A stretch of 64,000 nucleotides of DNA from Chitinophagaceae bacterium (GCA_013140985.1 JABFRU010000002.1:186001-250000); one strand, 5' to 3'; positions 54,783-63,341 are shown, counted from the first letter of the stretch. Notes: a model not told the origin generated them from the sequence alone. Made by a program: numbers and translations.

Positions 54783-55439
54783 TTATCCCAGATCAATTGA
54801 ATTATCCCCATCGTGCCAGACATTGGTAAATTCACCAAGAATAGCTTTCCCATTTTCAAAATCTAGAAGATGTAATTTCAGATCATCAATATCCTGTTTC
54901 AATACTTTTCGGAACATAGGATGCAGGGTGCCACCTTTTGCTCCGGCTGCAATAGCAGAATCATATTGGTATTGCGGATCAACTAATGTCCCCCTTGGGT
55001 ACATAATGCCGGGTACTCCCTTGCCTCTAAGATCAAGATCGGTTGGGTGGTCCAATCCCAATGTATGACCATATTCATGCGCAGCTGTAGTAGAGCCTTT
55101 ATATAAATTTTCCAGTTTAAAATAACCGCTGTTACACCCCAACCCATCTACAAATGAAATATTGCCATGCGCAAATTCTTCAATGCGGAAGTAATTATTG
55201 CGGGGGTCAAGATTCTGATAGATGTCGAGATCCGTTATTCCAGGGATGAAAGCTGCGGTGATACGAAATACAACTTTAAACTTTAAACCGTTAAATATTA
55301 AACCTGCCATCGGTTCATTCCACATCGTCTCTATTTCTTCCCTTATATTTTCCGTAATTGCCGGATCAGCGGCGGCGCCATATGTAATGATATGTGAATA
55401 GATAATTAACTGCTGATCTCCGAATTCTGCTGATCCCAT
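54783..55439 (-). CDS. metzincin-type zinc metalloprotease, no signal peptide
   Basis: A 218-residue protein with the extended metzincin motif HEYGHTLGLDH (His 121, Glu 122, His 125, His 131) and a Met-turn GIMYP about 17 residues later. This is the metzincin clan (M10/M12-like). No signal peptide or membrane helix is seen at the N-terminus (MGSAEFGDQQLIIYSHIITYG). The start is one base after the stop of the upstream secreted-protein gene, so they are translated together. Either it acts in the cytoplasm, or it leaves by another route. A cargo or effector role is speculation. Confidence 0.8.
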   Translation of the reverse strand: MGSAEFGDQQLIIYSHIITYGAAADPAITENIREEIETMWNEPMAGLIFNGLKFKVVFRITAAFIPGITDLDIYQNLDPRNNYFRIEEFAHGNISFVDGLGCNSGYFKLENLYKGSTTAAHEYGHTLGLDHPTDLDLRGKGVPGIMYPRGTLVDPQYQYDSAIAAGAKGGTLHPMFRKVLKQDIDDLKLHLLDFENGKAILGEFTNVWHDGDNSIDLG

Positions 55440-55440
55440 A

Positions 55441-56100
55441 CTATTTTATATCAATTTTTTTTATCCAGCCATACATGAATTTTCCCTGCGGACTGATATA
55501 TTCTGTATAGAAAGTATTTTCTGTTTCCTGGATATTAAGCAACGAGATCCCTTTTATAAATGATCCTTCTTTTTCCATCCGGCAATTCTCGTCATGATAC
55601 AGTAATGCTTTTTTAGAAGTAATAGTAACGACCGGCGATTCATGGTATTGATCATTCAGCCATTTATTGTCAATAACAGGTTGCACTTTTAATTTTGGAT
55701 AATCTCCATCTGCATTCACACCATTGCCAAAACCACAATTGAATGAAGTGGACTGGCTGTTAATGTTGATGGTATTCTTTCCCATCTTAAATTTCAGGAT
55801 GCAGGGATTGGTGGCGTCTTCAAAAGTATTGTCGAAAGAAGCGGTGTCGCCGGAAAATGTAATAGTCCCGTCTGTTTCTCCCCTGTTCCAGCCGGGAGCA
55901 CCATTCAATACATCCAGCCAGAAACGATATTTATTGCCTTCCATTTTTACTAAAACCAATGTACCACCAGGTATCGCTTTTTTATCTTTAGGATGACTTT
56001 CATTTGAAAGCTGATAACCGTATGTGCCGGCATAATTGACCTGCGCCGGTACATAGCAATAACAAAAAACCATTATGAGCAATAAGGTGACCTTTTTCAT
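55441..56100 (-). CDS. secreted protein with C-terminal SH3-like segment, unknown
   Basis: A 219-residue protein with signal peptide MKKVTLLLIMVFCYCYVPAQ. The first 110 residues read like a beta-sandwich (GTLVLVKMEGNKYRFWLDVLNG, GTITFSGDTASFDNTF). The end (about 160-219), KKALLYHDENCRMEKEGSF then GKFMYGWIKKIDIK, resembles a bacterial SH3 fold. No catalytic motif. It is immediately upstream of, and coupled to, the metzincin gene, so it may be the protease's inhibitor, substrate or partner. Confidence 0.7.
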   Translation of the reverse strand: MKKVTLLLIMVFCYCYVPAQVNYAGTYGYQLSNESHPKDKKAIPGGTLVLVKMEGNKYRFWLDVLNGAPGWNRGETDGTITFSGDTASFDNTFEDATNPCILKFKMGKNTININSQSTSFNCGFGNGVNADGDYPKLKVQPVIDNKWLNDQYHESPVVTITSKKALLYHDENCRMEKEGSFIKGISLLNIQETENTFYTEYISPQGKFMYGWIKKIDIK

Positions 56101-56115
56101 AATCAGTATTTATTT

Positions 56116-56123
56116 CAAATGTA
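56116..56123 (-). promoter_or_regulatory. Bacteroidota -7 element for the secreted protein-metzincin pair
   Basis: The minus strand reads TACATTTG, an exact TAnnTTTG match, 15 bases before the ATG at 56100. Confidence 0.55.
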
Positions 56124-56137
56124 GAATTATTGGCAAT

Positions 56138-56163
56138 AAAAAAAAACCGACACTAAAGGTCGG
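56138..56163 (-). terminator. intrinsic terminator after the 119-residue gene
   Basis: On the minus strand, CCGAC and GTCGG form a stem with loop CTTTAGT, followed by nine T. It separates the gene at 56188-56547 from the pair downstream. Confidence 0.85.
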
Positions 56164-56187
56164 AGTTCTTTCATTTATATCAGCAGG

Positions 56188-56547
56188 TTAGTTCTTAAAG
56201 TAGTTCTTAAACGCTTCAGCCAGCCGGGCAAATTCTTTTTTTACCTGGTTCATACCGATCAGGCCGCCGGATATACCGGTAGAATCTTTTTGCAGCAATA
56301 CAGAGAACAGGTTGCCTTCATGTTTTACTGTTACCGATTGCTTATTATATTTTGAGAAAGCGCCGAAGAGAATGCGCATCGTCCTGTTTCCTCTTTCATA
56401 GGTTCTCACTTCACCAACGGTGGATTTCAATTTATATCCTTCTGAAGAAAAGAACAGGTTGAGTTTATTATCCAGTTCTTCCGGTGTGCAATCTGTAATA
56501 TTATAGATGACACGGTCTTTGGCAAAATCAACAACAGTAGCTTGCAT
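56188..56547 (-). CDS. conserved hypothetical protein, 119 residues
   Basis: A small cytoplasmic protein starting MQATVVDFAKDRVIYNITD. The start at 56547 was chosen because the in-frame residues further upstream are translated from a REP palindrome (LTERSSVFHKK). Alternating beta and basic segments (YKLKSTVGEVRTYERG, FSVLLQKDSTGISGG) end in a helix (VKKEFARLAEAFKNYFK). No motif recognised. It lies just beyond the RAYT relic on the same strand. Confidence 0.65.
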   Translation of the reverse strand: MQATVVDFAKDRVIYNITDCTPEELDNKLNLFFSSEGYKLKSTVGEVRTYERGNRTMRILFGAFSKYNKQSVTVKHEGNLFSVLLQKDSTGISGGLIGMNQVKKEFARLAEAFKNYFKN

Positions 56548-56568
56548 GGTTTTAGTTTTTTTGTGGAA

Positions 56569-56587
56569 GACAGAACTCCGTTCCGTC
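56569..56587. repeat. REP palindrome downstream of the RAYT relic
   Basis: GACAGAACTCCGTTCCGTC, a near-perfect palindrome with core GAAC-TCC-GTTC, lies 24 bases past the transposase stop. It belongs to the same family as 57262-57278, 57346-57394 and 24505-24553. Confidence 0.8.
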
Positions 56588-56611
56588 AAATAAAGCGAAA
56601 GATAAAGCAAA

Positions 56612-57254
56612 TCAGTTTTTATCTGTGATTATTTTATAATCCTTTTCTATATCAGGATTGAGATATGTCCATTTCCAGTCATACCAGCGCCTAACAAGAC
56701 CTGCTTTGACAGGATTTTGTATGATATAATTGATAACTCCATAAAAATGCTTATCATTCCTGATCAATGTATCGAAGCTTTCCTCTGCCCAAAATTGTCC
56801 TGAACGATTAAGTACCTTATTGCAATGAACTGCTGTAAATCTCTTATGATTTTGCAGTATGACATTCAATAGGGGACTGCCTGGCAATGTAAGTAGCGAA
56901 ATATGGACATGATTGCTCATCAGGCAAACCGCCCAAAGCTTGTATTGTTTATGATTATTGAATAAAAGTGCGTTGAAAACGATCTCTGCCACCCGATCAT
57001 TTTTTGGCCAATGCGGCTCATTAAGATTTTTCTCCAGTTCGTTTTCAAAGGATTCAAGAATAGAATTCCCTGAGTAATTCTTTCCGGTCTTGTGATTGGT
57101 TTTCGGGAAGTTCTTTTTGATAAAAATATCCTTGTTTTAGTTGAGTAATTACAGAGGCTGGTAAGGAACCTGCGAGACGATATGTAATAAAGAAACACTC
57201 TTCTTCAGATTGCCAATGGGGAAGCTTTCTTGTATAGAAGTATTTTTCTTCCAT
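56612..57254 (-). pseudogene. REP-associated tyrosine transposase (RAYT, Y1_Tnp), frameshifted
   Basis: Two frames together give an almost full RAYT of about 212 codons. The first part (57254-57054) reads MEEKYFYTRKLPHWQSEEE and FFITYRLAGSLP, and stops at TGA 57054-57056. The continuation, in another frame, reads ESFENELEKNLNEPHWPKND, then VAEIVFNALLF, the catalytic HUH-like histidine motif MSNHVHISLL and the tyrosine helix YGVINYIIQNPVKAGLV. The switch near 57055-57070 is a single-base frameshift. It needs checking as a possible sequencing error. The element is bracketed by REP palindromes. RAYTs cut and mobilise REP DNA. Confidence 0.85.
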
Positions 57255-57261
57255 TGGGATA

Positions 57262-57278
57262 ACGGAACTCCGTTCCGT
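57262..57278. repeat. REP palindrome upstream of the RAYT relic
   Basis: ACGGAACTCCGTTCCGT, a palindrome with seven-base arms around TCC, lies just 5' of the transposase start. Confidence 0.85.
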
Positions 57279-57345
57279 TCCATATAAAATAGATTTGTGC
57301 TGCTGAAATATATTGGGAAAAAGACCAGGTTTTTCTGTTGTTTTA

Positions 57346-57394
57346 TCGGAACAGAGTTCCGATTTCCAGTGTTTTGCCGGAACGGAGTTCCGGC
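57346..57394. repeat. REP doublet between RAYT and fadN
   Basis: TCGGAACAGAGTTCCGA (57346-57362) and GCCGGAACGGAGTTCCGGC (57376-57394), 13 bases apart and then TTCC, five bases before the fadN stop codon. Same two-hairpin order as in queA. Confidence 0.88.
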
Positions 57395-57398
57395 TTCC

Positions 57399-59777
57399 TT
57401 AATTCCTGATCGGTCTTCCGCTTTTTAATACGCTTTGTATCCTTTCCAATGATTTTTTTTCACCGCAAAGAGAAAGAAAGGCTTCTCTTTCCAGGTCCAA
57501 CAGGTATTGTTCAGAAACGAGAGTGGGTTCACTCAGATCGCCGCCACACATGACATATGCCAATTTTTTTGCCACTACTGAATCATGTTCTGTTGCATAG
57601 TTGGCTGTTTTCATAGCATGAATACCGGCATACAAAGCACCGAGTGCAGAACGACCCAATACTTTTATATCTTTTCGCTGTACAGGAGTTGTATAACCAC
57701 TGTCAAACATTTCTATCACTGACTTTTTTGCTTCAGCAATACGACGATTGATATTCATTACCACTTCATCCAATCCTTTTCTATAAACACCTAAGCCAAA
57801 ACCTTCATGTGCTGAAGTAGCCACCTTTGCTGTGGCAATAGAAAGAAAACGATTTTTTAAGGTGATGGTCTCGGGTTCATCCTCATGCATTTCATCTGAT
57901 GCCCTTAAAACAAATTCTTTGGTACCGCCACCACCGGGAATCAATCCAACACCTAATTCTACTAAACCGGTATAGGTTTCAGCAGCAGGACAACATTTAT
58001 CGGAATGAAGACTCAATTCACATGCGCCACCCAATGCTAAACCATGCGGTGCAGTGACAACCGGAATAGAAGAATATCTTGCCCGCATCATTGTATTCTG
58101 GAACATGCGGATGGCCATATCCAGTTCATCATATTCCTGGTCGATGGCGAGCATAAAAATCATTCCCACATTGGCACCGGCAGAAAAATTGGGTCCTTCA
58201 TTGGCAATGACGAGTCCTTTATAATTTTTCTCCGCTTTGTCTATCGCTGTTTGAATACCACTTAATACATCGCCGCCAATACTTCCCATCTTGGTGAACC
58301 ATTGTAATCCCAATACATCATCACCGAGATCATATAAACGGCAAGATCCATTCTTCCATATTTGTTTATCGGTATAATTGCTCATGACGATAAATGCATC
58401 AGCACCGGGAAGAGCTTTATATGTTTTGCTTGCCGGATCGTAAGAATATTTTTTACCACCTTCTACTTTGTAAAATGATTTGTTACCGGCTGCCAGCATT
58501 TCATCAATCCACGGAGCTACTTTATAACCGGCAGCTTTCATCGCCTCCGTTGTTTTGGCAACACCGAGTACATCCCAGCTTTCAAATGCGCCGATCTCCC
58601 AGCCAAAACCGGCCATCATCGCATCATCTACACGATATAGTTCATCACTAATTTCAGGAATACGGTGAGAGATATAAGAGAACAAGCCATAATGAAAGAG
58701 ACGATAGAATTCACCGGCTTTATCTGTACCGGCAACCAGCATCTTTAATCTTGTATGAAGATCATCAATAGGTTTTGCTGTTTCGAGAGTAGCAAATTTC
58801 GGTTTTACCCTTGGGCCATACTCCATTGTATCGAGGTTCAGCGTCAGTATCTCTTTCTCACCAGCAGCGCCTTTTGTCTTTTTGAAAAAACCCTGTCCTG
58901 TTTTATCACCCAACCAATTATTGGCGATCATTTTTTCGAGCCATGCGGGAATATTGAATTTATCCCTTGCTTCATCATTGGGACAATTATCTGCAACACC
59001 TTTCGCCACTTTTACCAATGTATCGATACCAACAACATCAGCCGTTCTGAATGTAGCAGATTTAGGACGACCGATGATAGGCCCGGTCAACGCATCTATC
59101 TCATCAATACTAAGACCTAATTTTTCTTTCACATTCATGATGGCCATCATACCAAATACACCAATGCGGTTGGCAATGAAAGCAGGAGTGTCTTTGCATA
59201 GCACTGTGGTCTTACCCAAATAGAGATCACCATAGTTCATCAGGAAATCAACGATGGCCGGATCGGTATGTGGTGTTGGAATAATTTCCAGTAAACGTAA
59301 ATAGCGGGGAGGATTGAAGAAATGTGTTCCGCAAAAATGTTTTTTAAAATCATCGCTTCTTCCTTCGGCCATCATGTGAATCGGAATACCAGAGGTGTTG
59401 GAAGTGATCAATGTGCCGGGCTTACGGAATTTCTCTACCTGTTCAAATACTTTTTGTTTGATGTCTAATCTCTCCACCACCACTTCCATCACCCAATCAT
59501 AGGAGGCAATATCTTTCATATTGTCGTCGAAATTGCCGGTGGTTATTTTTTTGATAACATCTTTATGATAAACAGGAGAGGGGTTGGATTTGATGGCAGC
59601 GGTCAGTGCATCATTGACAATTTTATTTCTTTCAGATGCTTTGGCATCAGCAGCTACATCTTTCGGTACTATATCCAATAACAATACCTGAACACCAATG
59701 CCTGCAAAATGACAAGCGATACGGGAACCCATTACTCCGCTGCCTAAAATGGCAACTTTTTTTATAGCCTTTTTCAT
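57399..59777 (-). CDS. fadN: 3-hydroxyacyl-CoA dehydrogenase/enoyl-CoA hydratase, FadN type
   Basis: A 792-residue bifunctional beta-oxidation enzyme with the dehydrogenase first, as in Bacillus FadN. The NAD-binding motif is KVAILGSGVMGSRIACHFAG. The dehydrogenase active site shows FCGTHFFNPPRYLRLLEIIP and CKDTPAFIANRIGVFG. The hydratase/isomerase part (about 480-700) has NFSAGANVGMIFML (oxyanion-hole loop), HGLALGGACELSLHSDKCCPA and ETYTGLVELGVGLIPGGGGTKEF (in part). It hydrates enoyl-CoA and oxidises the product to 3-ketoacyl-CoA. The thiolase gene (fadA) that usually follows is missing here; the RAYT relic lies where it would be expected. Confidence 0.92.
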   Translation of the reverse strand: MKKAIKKVAILGSGVMGSRIACHFAGIGVQVLLLDIVPKDVAADAKASERNKIVNDALTAAIKSNPSPVYHKDVIKKITTGNFDDNMKDIASYDWVMEVVVERLDIKQKVFEQVEKFRKPGTLITSNTSGIPIHMMAEGRSDDFKKHFCGTHFFNPPRYLRLLEIIPTPHTDPAIVDFLMNYGDLYLGKTTVLCKDTPAFIANRIGVFGMMAIMNVKEKLGLSIDEIDALTGPIIGRPKSATFRTADVVGIDTLVKVAKGVADNCPNDEARDKFNIPAWLEKMIANNWLGDKTGQGFFKKTKGAAGEKEILTLNLDTMEYGPRVKPKFATLETAKPIDDLHTRLKMLVAGTDKAGEFYRLFHYGLFSYISHRIPEISDELYRVDDAMMAGFGWEIGAFESWDVLGVAKTTEAMKAAGYKVAPWIDEMLAAGNKSFYKVEGGKKYSYDPASKTYKALPGADAFIVMSNYTDKQIWKNGSCRLYDLGDDVLGLQWFTKMGSIGGDVLSGIQTAIDKAEKNYKGLVIANEGPNFSAGANVGMIFMLAIDQEYDELDMAIRMFQNTMMRARYSSIPVVTAPHGLALGGACELSLHSDKCCPAAETYTGLVELGVGLIPGGGGTKEFVLRASDEMHEDEPETITLKNRFLSIATAKVATSAHEGFGLGVYRKGLDEVVMNINRRIAEAKKSVIEMFDSGYTTPVQRKDIKVLGRSALGALYAGIHAMKTANYATEHDSVVAKKLAYVMCGGDLSEPTLVSEQYLLDLEREAFLSLCGEKKSLERIQSVLKSGRPIRN

Positions 59778-59800
59778 GATTCTTTTCTATGTTTTTGTCT

Positions 59801-60241
59801 CTCACAGATTTCACTGATTTACACAGATAGATCCGTTTAATTTATAATTCTGATAATACTTTCTTTATCTACTAAAGTAGCTACATTAAAGTTGACTAAA
59901 ATCCCAATTTTCTTACCTGTCAGCTTTAAGTAAGTTAGTAATTGTTTTTTATGTACATCATGCAAAACCTCTACCGATTTTACTTCGACAATTACTTTGT
60001 CATCAACCAGAATGTCCATACGAAAACCTAATTCTAATTTAACATCATTATAGTTTACGGGTACACCAACTTGTGTAAGAACAGGAAGGTTTGCTTGCAT
60101 GAGTTCATAAGTCAGCGCAGCTTCATAAACACTTTCAAGTAGTCCTGGTCCCAAAGAACTATGTACTTTAAATATGGCACCTCTTATTTTATATGTGAGA
60201 TCATTCAGATCCATTCTGTGTAAATCTGTGTAATCTGTGAG
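59801..60241. repeat. inverted CACAGATT-word repeats flanking the GxxExxY gene
   Basis: 59801-59828 and 60216-60241 are reverse complements at 24 of 26 aligned positions, built from the words CACAGATT and TTACACAG. They bracket the GxxExxY gene like the ends of a mobile cassette. A frame for the gene continues through the right copy, but its ATG lies just inside. Confidence 0.8.
59837..60214 (-). CDS. GxxExxY family protein, PD-(D/E)XK nuclease-like
   Basis: A 125-residue protein with the naming motif GLLESVY (Gly 24, Glu 27, Tyr 30) in SSLGPGLLESVYEAALTYEL. A likely nuclease core follows: LGFRMDILVDDKVIVEVKSVE, with Asp and Glu-x-Lys as in PD-(D/E)XK folds, then LLTYLKLTGKKIGILVNF. Function of the family is not established. 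The start at 60214 was chosen because upstream codons are repeat DNA. It is flanked by inverted word repeats. Confidence 0.88.
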   Translation of the reverse strand: MDLNDLTYKIRGAIFKVHSSLGPGLLESVYEAALTYELMQANLPVLTQVGVPVNYNDVKLELGFRMDILVDDKVIVEVKSVEVLHDVHKKQLLTYLKLTGKKIGILVNFNVATLVDKESIIRIIN

Positions 60242-60332
60242 CAAATCTCAATTAGTTAGTTATGCAACTATTTCGAAATCGAAGATAAGAGAATTCCAGT
60301 AATTGCTGAATAGCGATATGCAGTACCAGTGT

Positions 60333-60374
60333 CCCGCAATATGCGGGAAGGGACGATGATAGTAGCGCTACAGC
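60333..60374. repeat. hairpin and repeat tail in the GxxExxY-CHAT spacer
   Basis: CCCGCAATATGCGGG (60333-60347), a hairpin with six-base arms, is followed by GGGACGATGATAGTAGCG (60350-60367), the tail module also seen at 32101 and 46889. No gene lies in 60215-60413. Confidence 0.6.
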
Positions 60375-60413
60375 TTGGCCAATTATTAATCAATTATTAT
60401 TAATTCTTAAGTA

Positions 60414-63341
60414 TCATTCTCCCGTCATCACAAATGCGCCCCAGAAATAAGGATGCTTGTATTTTTCTTTGATCGCTTTTTGTGCTGCAATGAAAGAGGC
60501 GTTCTTGTCTTTTGTTTTTAAATATTGCTGGTAGAAATGGATCATAAAATCCTTCGTCGCATTATCATCCACTTTCCAGAGACTGGTCATGATACTGGAA
60601 GCGCCGGCAGCACGGAATGCTCTTTGCAATCCATATACACCTTCGCCGGCATCAAGAAAACCCAAACTTGTTTCGCAGGCTGATAGTATTACCAGCGAAG
60701 TATTTTCCAGGTCCAGATTTTGCGCTTCGTAAGCAGTGAGTATTCCATCATAGGTATCCGGGAATACCGGCGAATTATAATAATTAGTAACACCTGTCAG
60801 CAACAAACCGGAATTTATCATTGCATTGAATGTGCGATAGCCATCGGTTACGTTATTACCCGCAGGTGACCAATAACCATGTGTGGCGATATGTAAAATG
60901 CCGGGACTTTTTAATTTATACAATTTGTCTTCGGTGGCTTGTTCCTTTAAATAAGAAGTGACGCCGATCCGGCTCAGTTCCATTTCTTTTTTGATACTTA
61001 ATACTTCTTCTTCTGTTCCGGGCAGATCGGCAATATTATTTTCCCTGAATCCTCTTACCAATGATCTTGTAGCGGCATTGGCAACCGCCACTATACTCAT
61101 CACACCAGTTTTGTAAGAAGGTCTTCCAATGAGTACGGCCGTTTTTATTTCATCTTTTGCGACGTTTTTATTTATATCTGTACCCGCTGTAGTGTATTGA
61201 ATATCTAATTCATCGAGTAAGAATTGTCCGGTCTCCGGGTTTTTCAGTGTAGCAATATTGATCAAATGATAAATTCCATCAGGAGAAAAATAAATTTTCT
61301 TTATACCGCTTAGTTTTTCTTTGATGGGTTTCCAGAAATGATTGTAAGATTCTTCGTCCTCGAATTTTACCCTGATATTATTCTTATAGCCCCTGAAATA
61401 TTTATTCTCCAAATCGAAAGGAGTATCGGGCAAATAAATTATTTCAGGATACTGGCTGGTCTTTTTAATGATATACGCAGCATAATAGGAAGTGTCTGAA
61501 TAGTAAGCCTGGTCTTTCCATTGAAAACGTATCATCTCGATAGCGGCTTCCCCATCTTTTAAATTATCTCTTACCGTTTTCCAGTCAGGAGGAGTGATCT
61601 TTAAATATTTTTTGAAATCCTTTGATCTTACGGTAAGCTGATCTTCGAGTTTGTTCACTTCTTTCTGCAACCAGCTCATCAGTTCCTGGTTTGCTTTACT
61701 GGTCGTATCAGCCCCGGATGGATCATCAGTCTTCATGTATTGACGGATCAGTTGTTGCTTTTTATCGATCCATTCATTATAAAGAGCAATGATAGCGGGA
61801 TCATTGGCATTCACAAATGCTTCTTTTCTTCTTTCTGTCCCTTTTAAGGAAATTGATTTAGTAAAGAGAAGATTGTTGTATGCCTGTTGTGCTAATAAAG
61901 GAAGGAGGGAAGGTTGTTTTTCTTTGGCGATCTTCACAAAGCTGTGGTAATTCTCATAACCTTCTTTCAGCCGGGAATTATAATAAGTAACAAATGCTTT
62001 TTCTCCAAAAGTGAAAATGATATCATTGATCCAGTCGGCATTCAGGCTGAATAATTCAGTGTATGTCTTTGCAGATTCATCAAAACTTTTATCCCGCATG
62101 CTGAGGTAAGCATAGGTGGAGAACGGTTGAGTTGATTCCCTGAAATTTTTTGTTGCCTTTACCTGTTGCATTAATGGTTTAAAAAGTTCAGGATATTTTG
62201 GGCTGCCCAAAAAACCAAGCTGCACCGCTTTCATGTAATTCACACTGATATCGGCATAATCTTTATAGCTGTTATAATGATCTTCTGTTTCTTTAATAAA
62301 GAAAGAAGCAGGCTTTGGTAATTTATTGAACTTACCTCTCCTGATAAGATAGACAGGGTACATTGAAATAGGAGAGTACTGGTTGTTGGGATACGTTTTA
62401 TTATGACAGTTCACCCAGATATAATTTACCGAGTCACGGCTCTTCCATAATTTTTCTGCGGCATCATACTCTTTCAACATTTCTTTTGCATAAGCAGAGT
62501 TAGTGAACCGGATGCCGGGATAAGGATCACAAGGATTATCATTGTTCTTATGCCACAGCACAGATAAGTAATCTACATTTTCAACTGCAGCTTTTGAGTA
62601 AGATTGATAATCGCCGATATTAAGATAGTAGATGACCTTTGAGCCCATCGCTTCTGACTTATATGAGTCACGGAACATTGCATCACCTGTTTGGGATAGC
62701 AATTCCATTTTGCGGATATACTCATCAGCTTTTAAATAATCACCGGACCTGGAAAGAAAGTTTGCATAGAACATATAAGAACGATATGCATTTTTATCAG
62801 CCGGCTCCATTGACATAGACATTTCATAATATCTTTTGGCCTGCAGAAAATTTCCACTCCTTTCAAAAGCATAAGCTATATAATAATAAGTGTCCGGCGT
62901 TTTGAAAGAAGGGTTTTTCTCAATGAAATCAATTGCTTTGTTGGCGATTTCCGGATCCTTATTAGAGAACAAACCCGGATAGATAACATAATACCATTGG
63001 TTGAAAGGATTGGTAGCCGTATCGCCGGGTGTTGGGGTAGAAATACCGACCAGTGCATTCATGGCCTTATCCGCTTTTTCGCCACAGGTTTTTGCCAGGG
63101 CTGTATCGGGAGCCTGGTTCTCAAAAATTGTTTTTAATAAATAATAATTGGTATAGGTCTGCAGATCTTTTTTCTTTTCGACGATATTATATAATTCCTT
63201 TGCAATGGTCAATGCTTTCTTTTTATCAGCCGCATTGGTATATACGTCGGAAAGTTTGGAATTGAAATCTTCCTGGGTTTGAGCAATGATGTTATTGGCA
63301 ACAAAAAGAAACAAGCAGGTAAAGAGAAAAGGTCGTAACAT
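60414..63341 (-). CDS. secreted TPR-CHAT domain protein (caspase-like fold)
   Basis: A 975-residue protein with signal peptide MLRPFLFTCLFLFVANNIIAQ. TPR-like helical repeats fill the first 500 residues (e.g. DTYYYIAYAFERSGNFLQAKRYYEMSMSM in part; YLNIGDYQSYSKAAVENV). A coiled region follows at about 515-600. The C-terminal CHAT domain (about 650-975) carries the catalytic His in LHIATHGYWSP (821) and Cys in LVILSACETSLG (889), as in caspase-like peptidases. CHAT proteins of this plan can be cysteine proteases with peptide or protein targets. Unlike known defence CHATs, it is exported, and no toxin or gasdermin neighbour is seen. Confidence 0.85.
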   Translation of the reverse strand: MLRPFLFTCLFLFVANNIIAQTQEDFNSKLSDVYTNAADKKKALTIAKELYNIVEKKKDLQTYTNYYLLKTIFENQAPDTALAKTCGEKADKAMNALVGISTPTPGDTATNPFNQWYYVIYPGLFSNKDPEIANKAIDFIEKNPSFKTPDTYYYIAYAFERSGNFLQAKRYYEMSMSMEPADKNAYRSYMFYANFLSRSGDYLKADEYIRKMELLSQTGDAMFRDSYKSEAMGSKVIYYLNIGDYQSYSKAAVENVDYLSVLWHKNNDNPCDPYPGIRFTNSAYAKEMLKEYDAAEKLWKSRDSVNYIWVNCHNKTYPNNQYSPISMYPVYLIRRGKFNKLPKPASFFIKETEDHYNSYKDYADISVNYMKAVQLGFLGSPKYPELFKPLMQQVKATKNFRESTQPFSTYAYLSMRDKSFDESAKTYTELFSLNADWINDIIFTFGEKAFVTYYNSRLKEGYENYHSFVKIAKEKQPSLLPLLAQQAYNNLLFTKSISLKGTERRKEAFVNANDPAIIALYNEWIDKKQQLIRQYMKTDDPSGADTTSKANQELMSWLQKEVNKLEDQLTVRSKDFKKYLKITPPDWKTVRDNLKDGEAAIEMIRFQWKDQAYYSDTSYYAAYIIKKTSQYPEIIYLPDTPFDLENKYFRGYKNNIRVKFEDEESYNHFWKPIKEKLSGIKKIYFSPDGIYHLINIATLKNPETGQFLLDELDIQYTTAGTDINKNVAKDEIKTAVLIGRPSYKTGVMSIVAVANAATRSLVRGFRENNIADLPGTEEEVLSIKKEMELSRIGVTSYLKEQATEDKLYKLKSPGILHIATHGYWSPAGNNVTDGYRTFNAMINSGLLLTGVTNYYNSPVFPDTYDGILTAYEAQNLDLENTSLVILSACETSLGFLDAGEGVYGLQRAFRAAGASSIMTSLWKVDDNATKDFMIHFYQQYLKTKDKNASFIAAQKAIKEKYKHPYFWGAFVMTGE

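Noticed and set aside
56920-57198. Separate 92-residue minus-strand gene within the RAYT region
   Set aside because: Neither frame piece of RAYT lies in it; conserved RAYT residues read in the other two frames.
59801-60374. CRISPR array
   Set aside because: Repeats are inverted and word-like, not regularly spaced direct repeats with unique spacers; no cas gene.
60414-63341. CHAT protein as part of a type III-E CRISPR or gasdermin defence system
   Set aside because: It has a signal peptide, and its neighbours are metG and a GxxExxY gene; no Cas or gasdermin-like gene is present.
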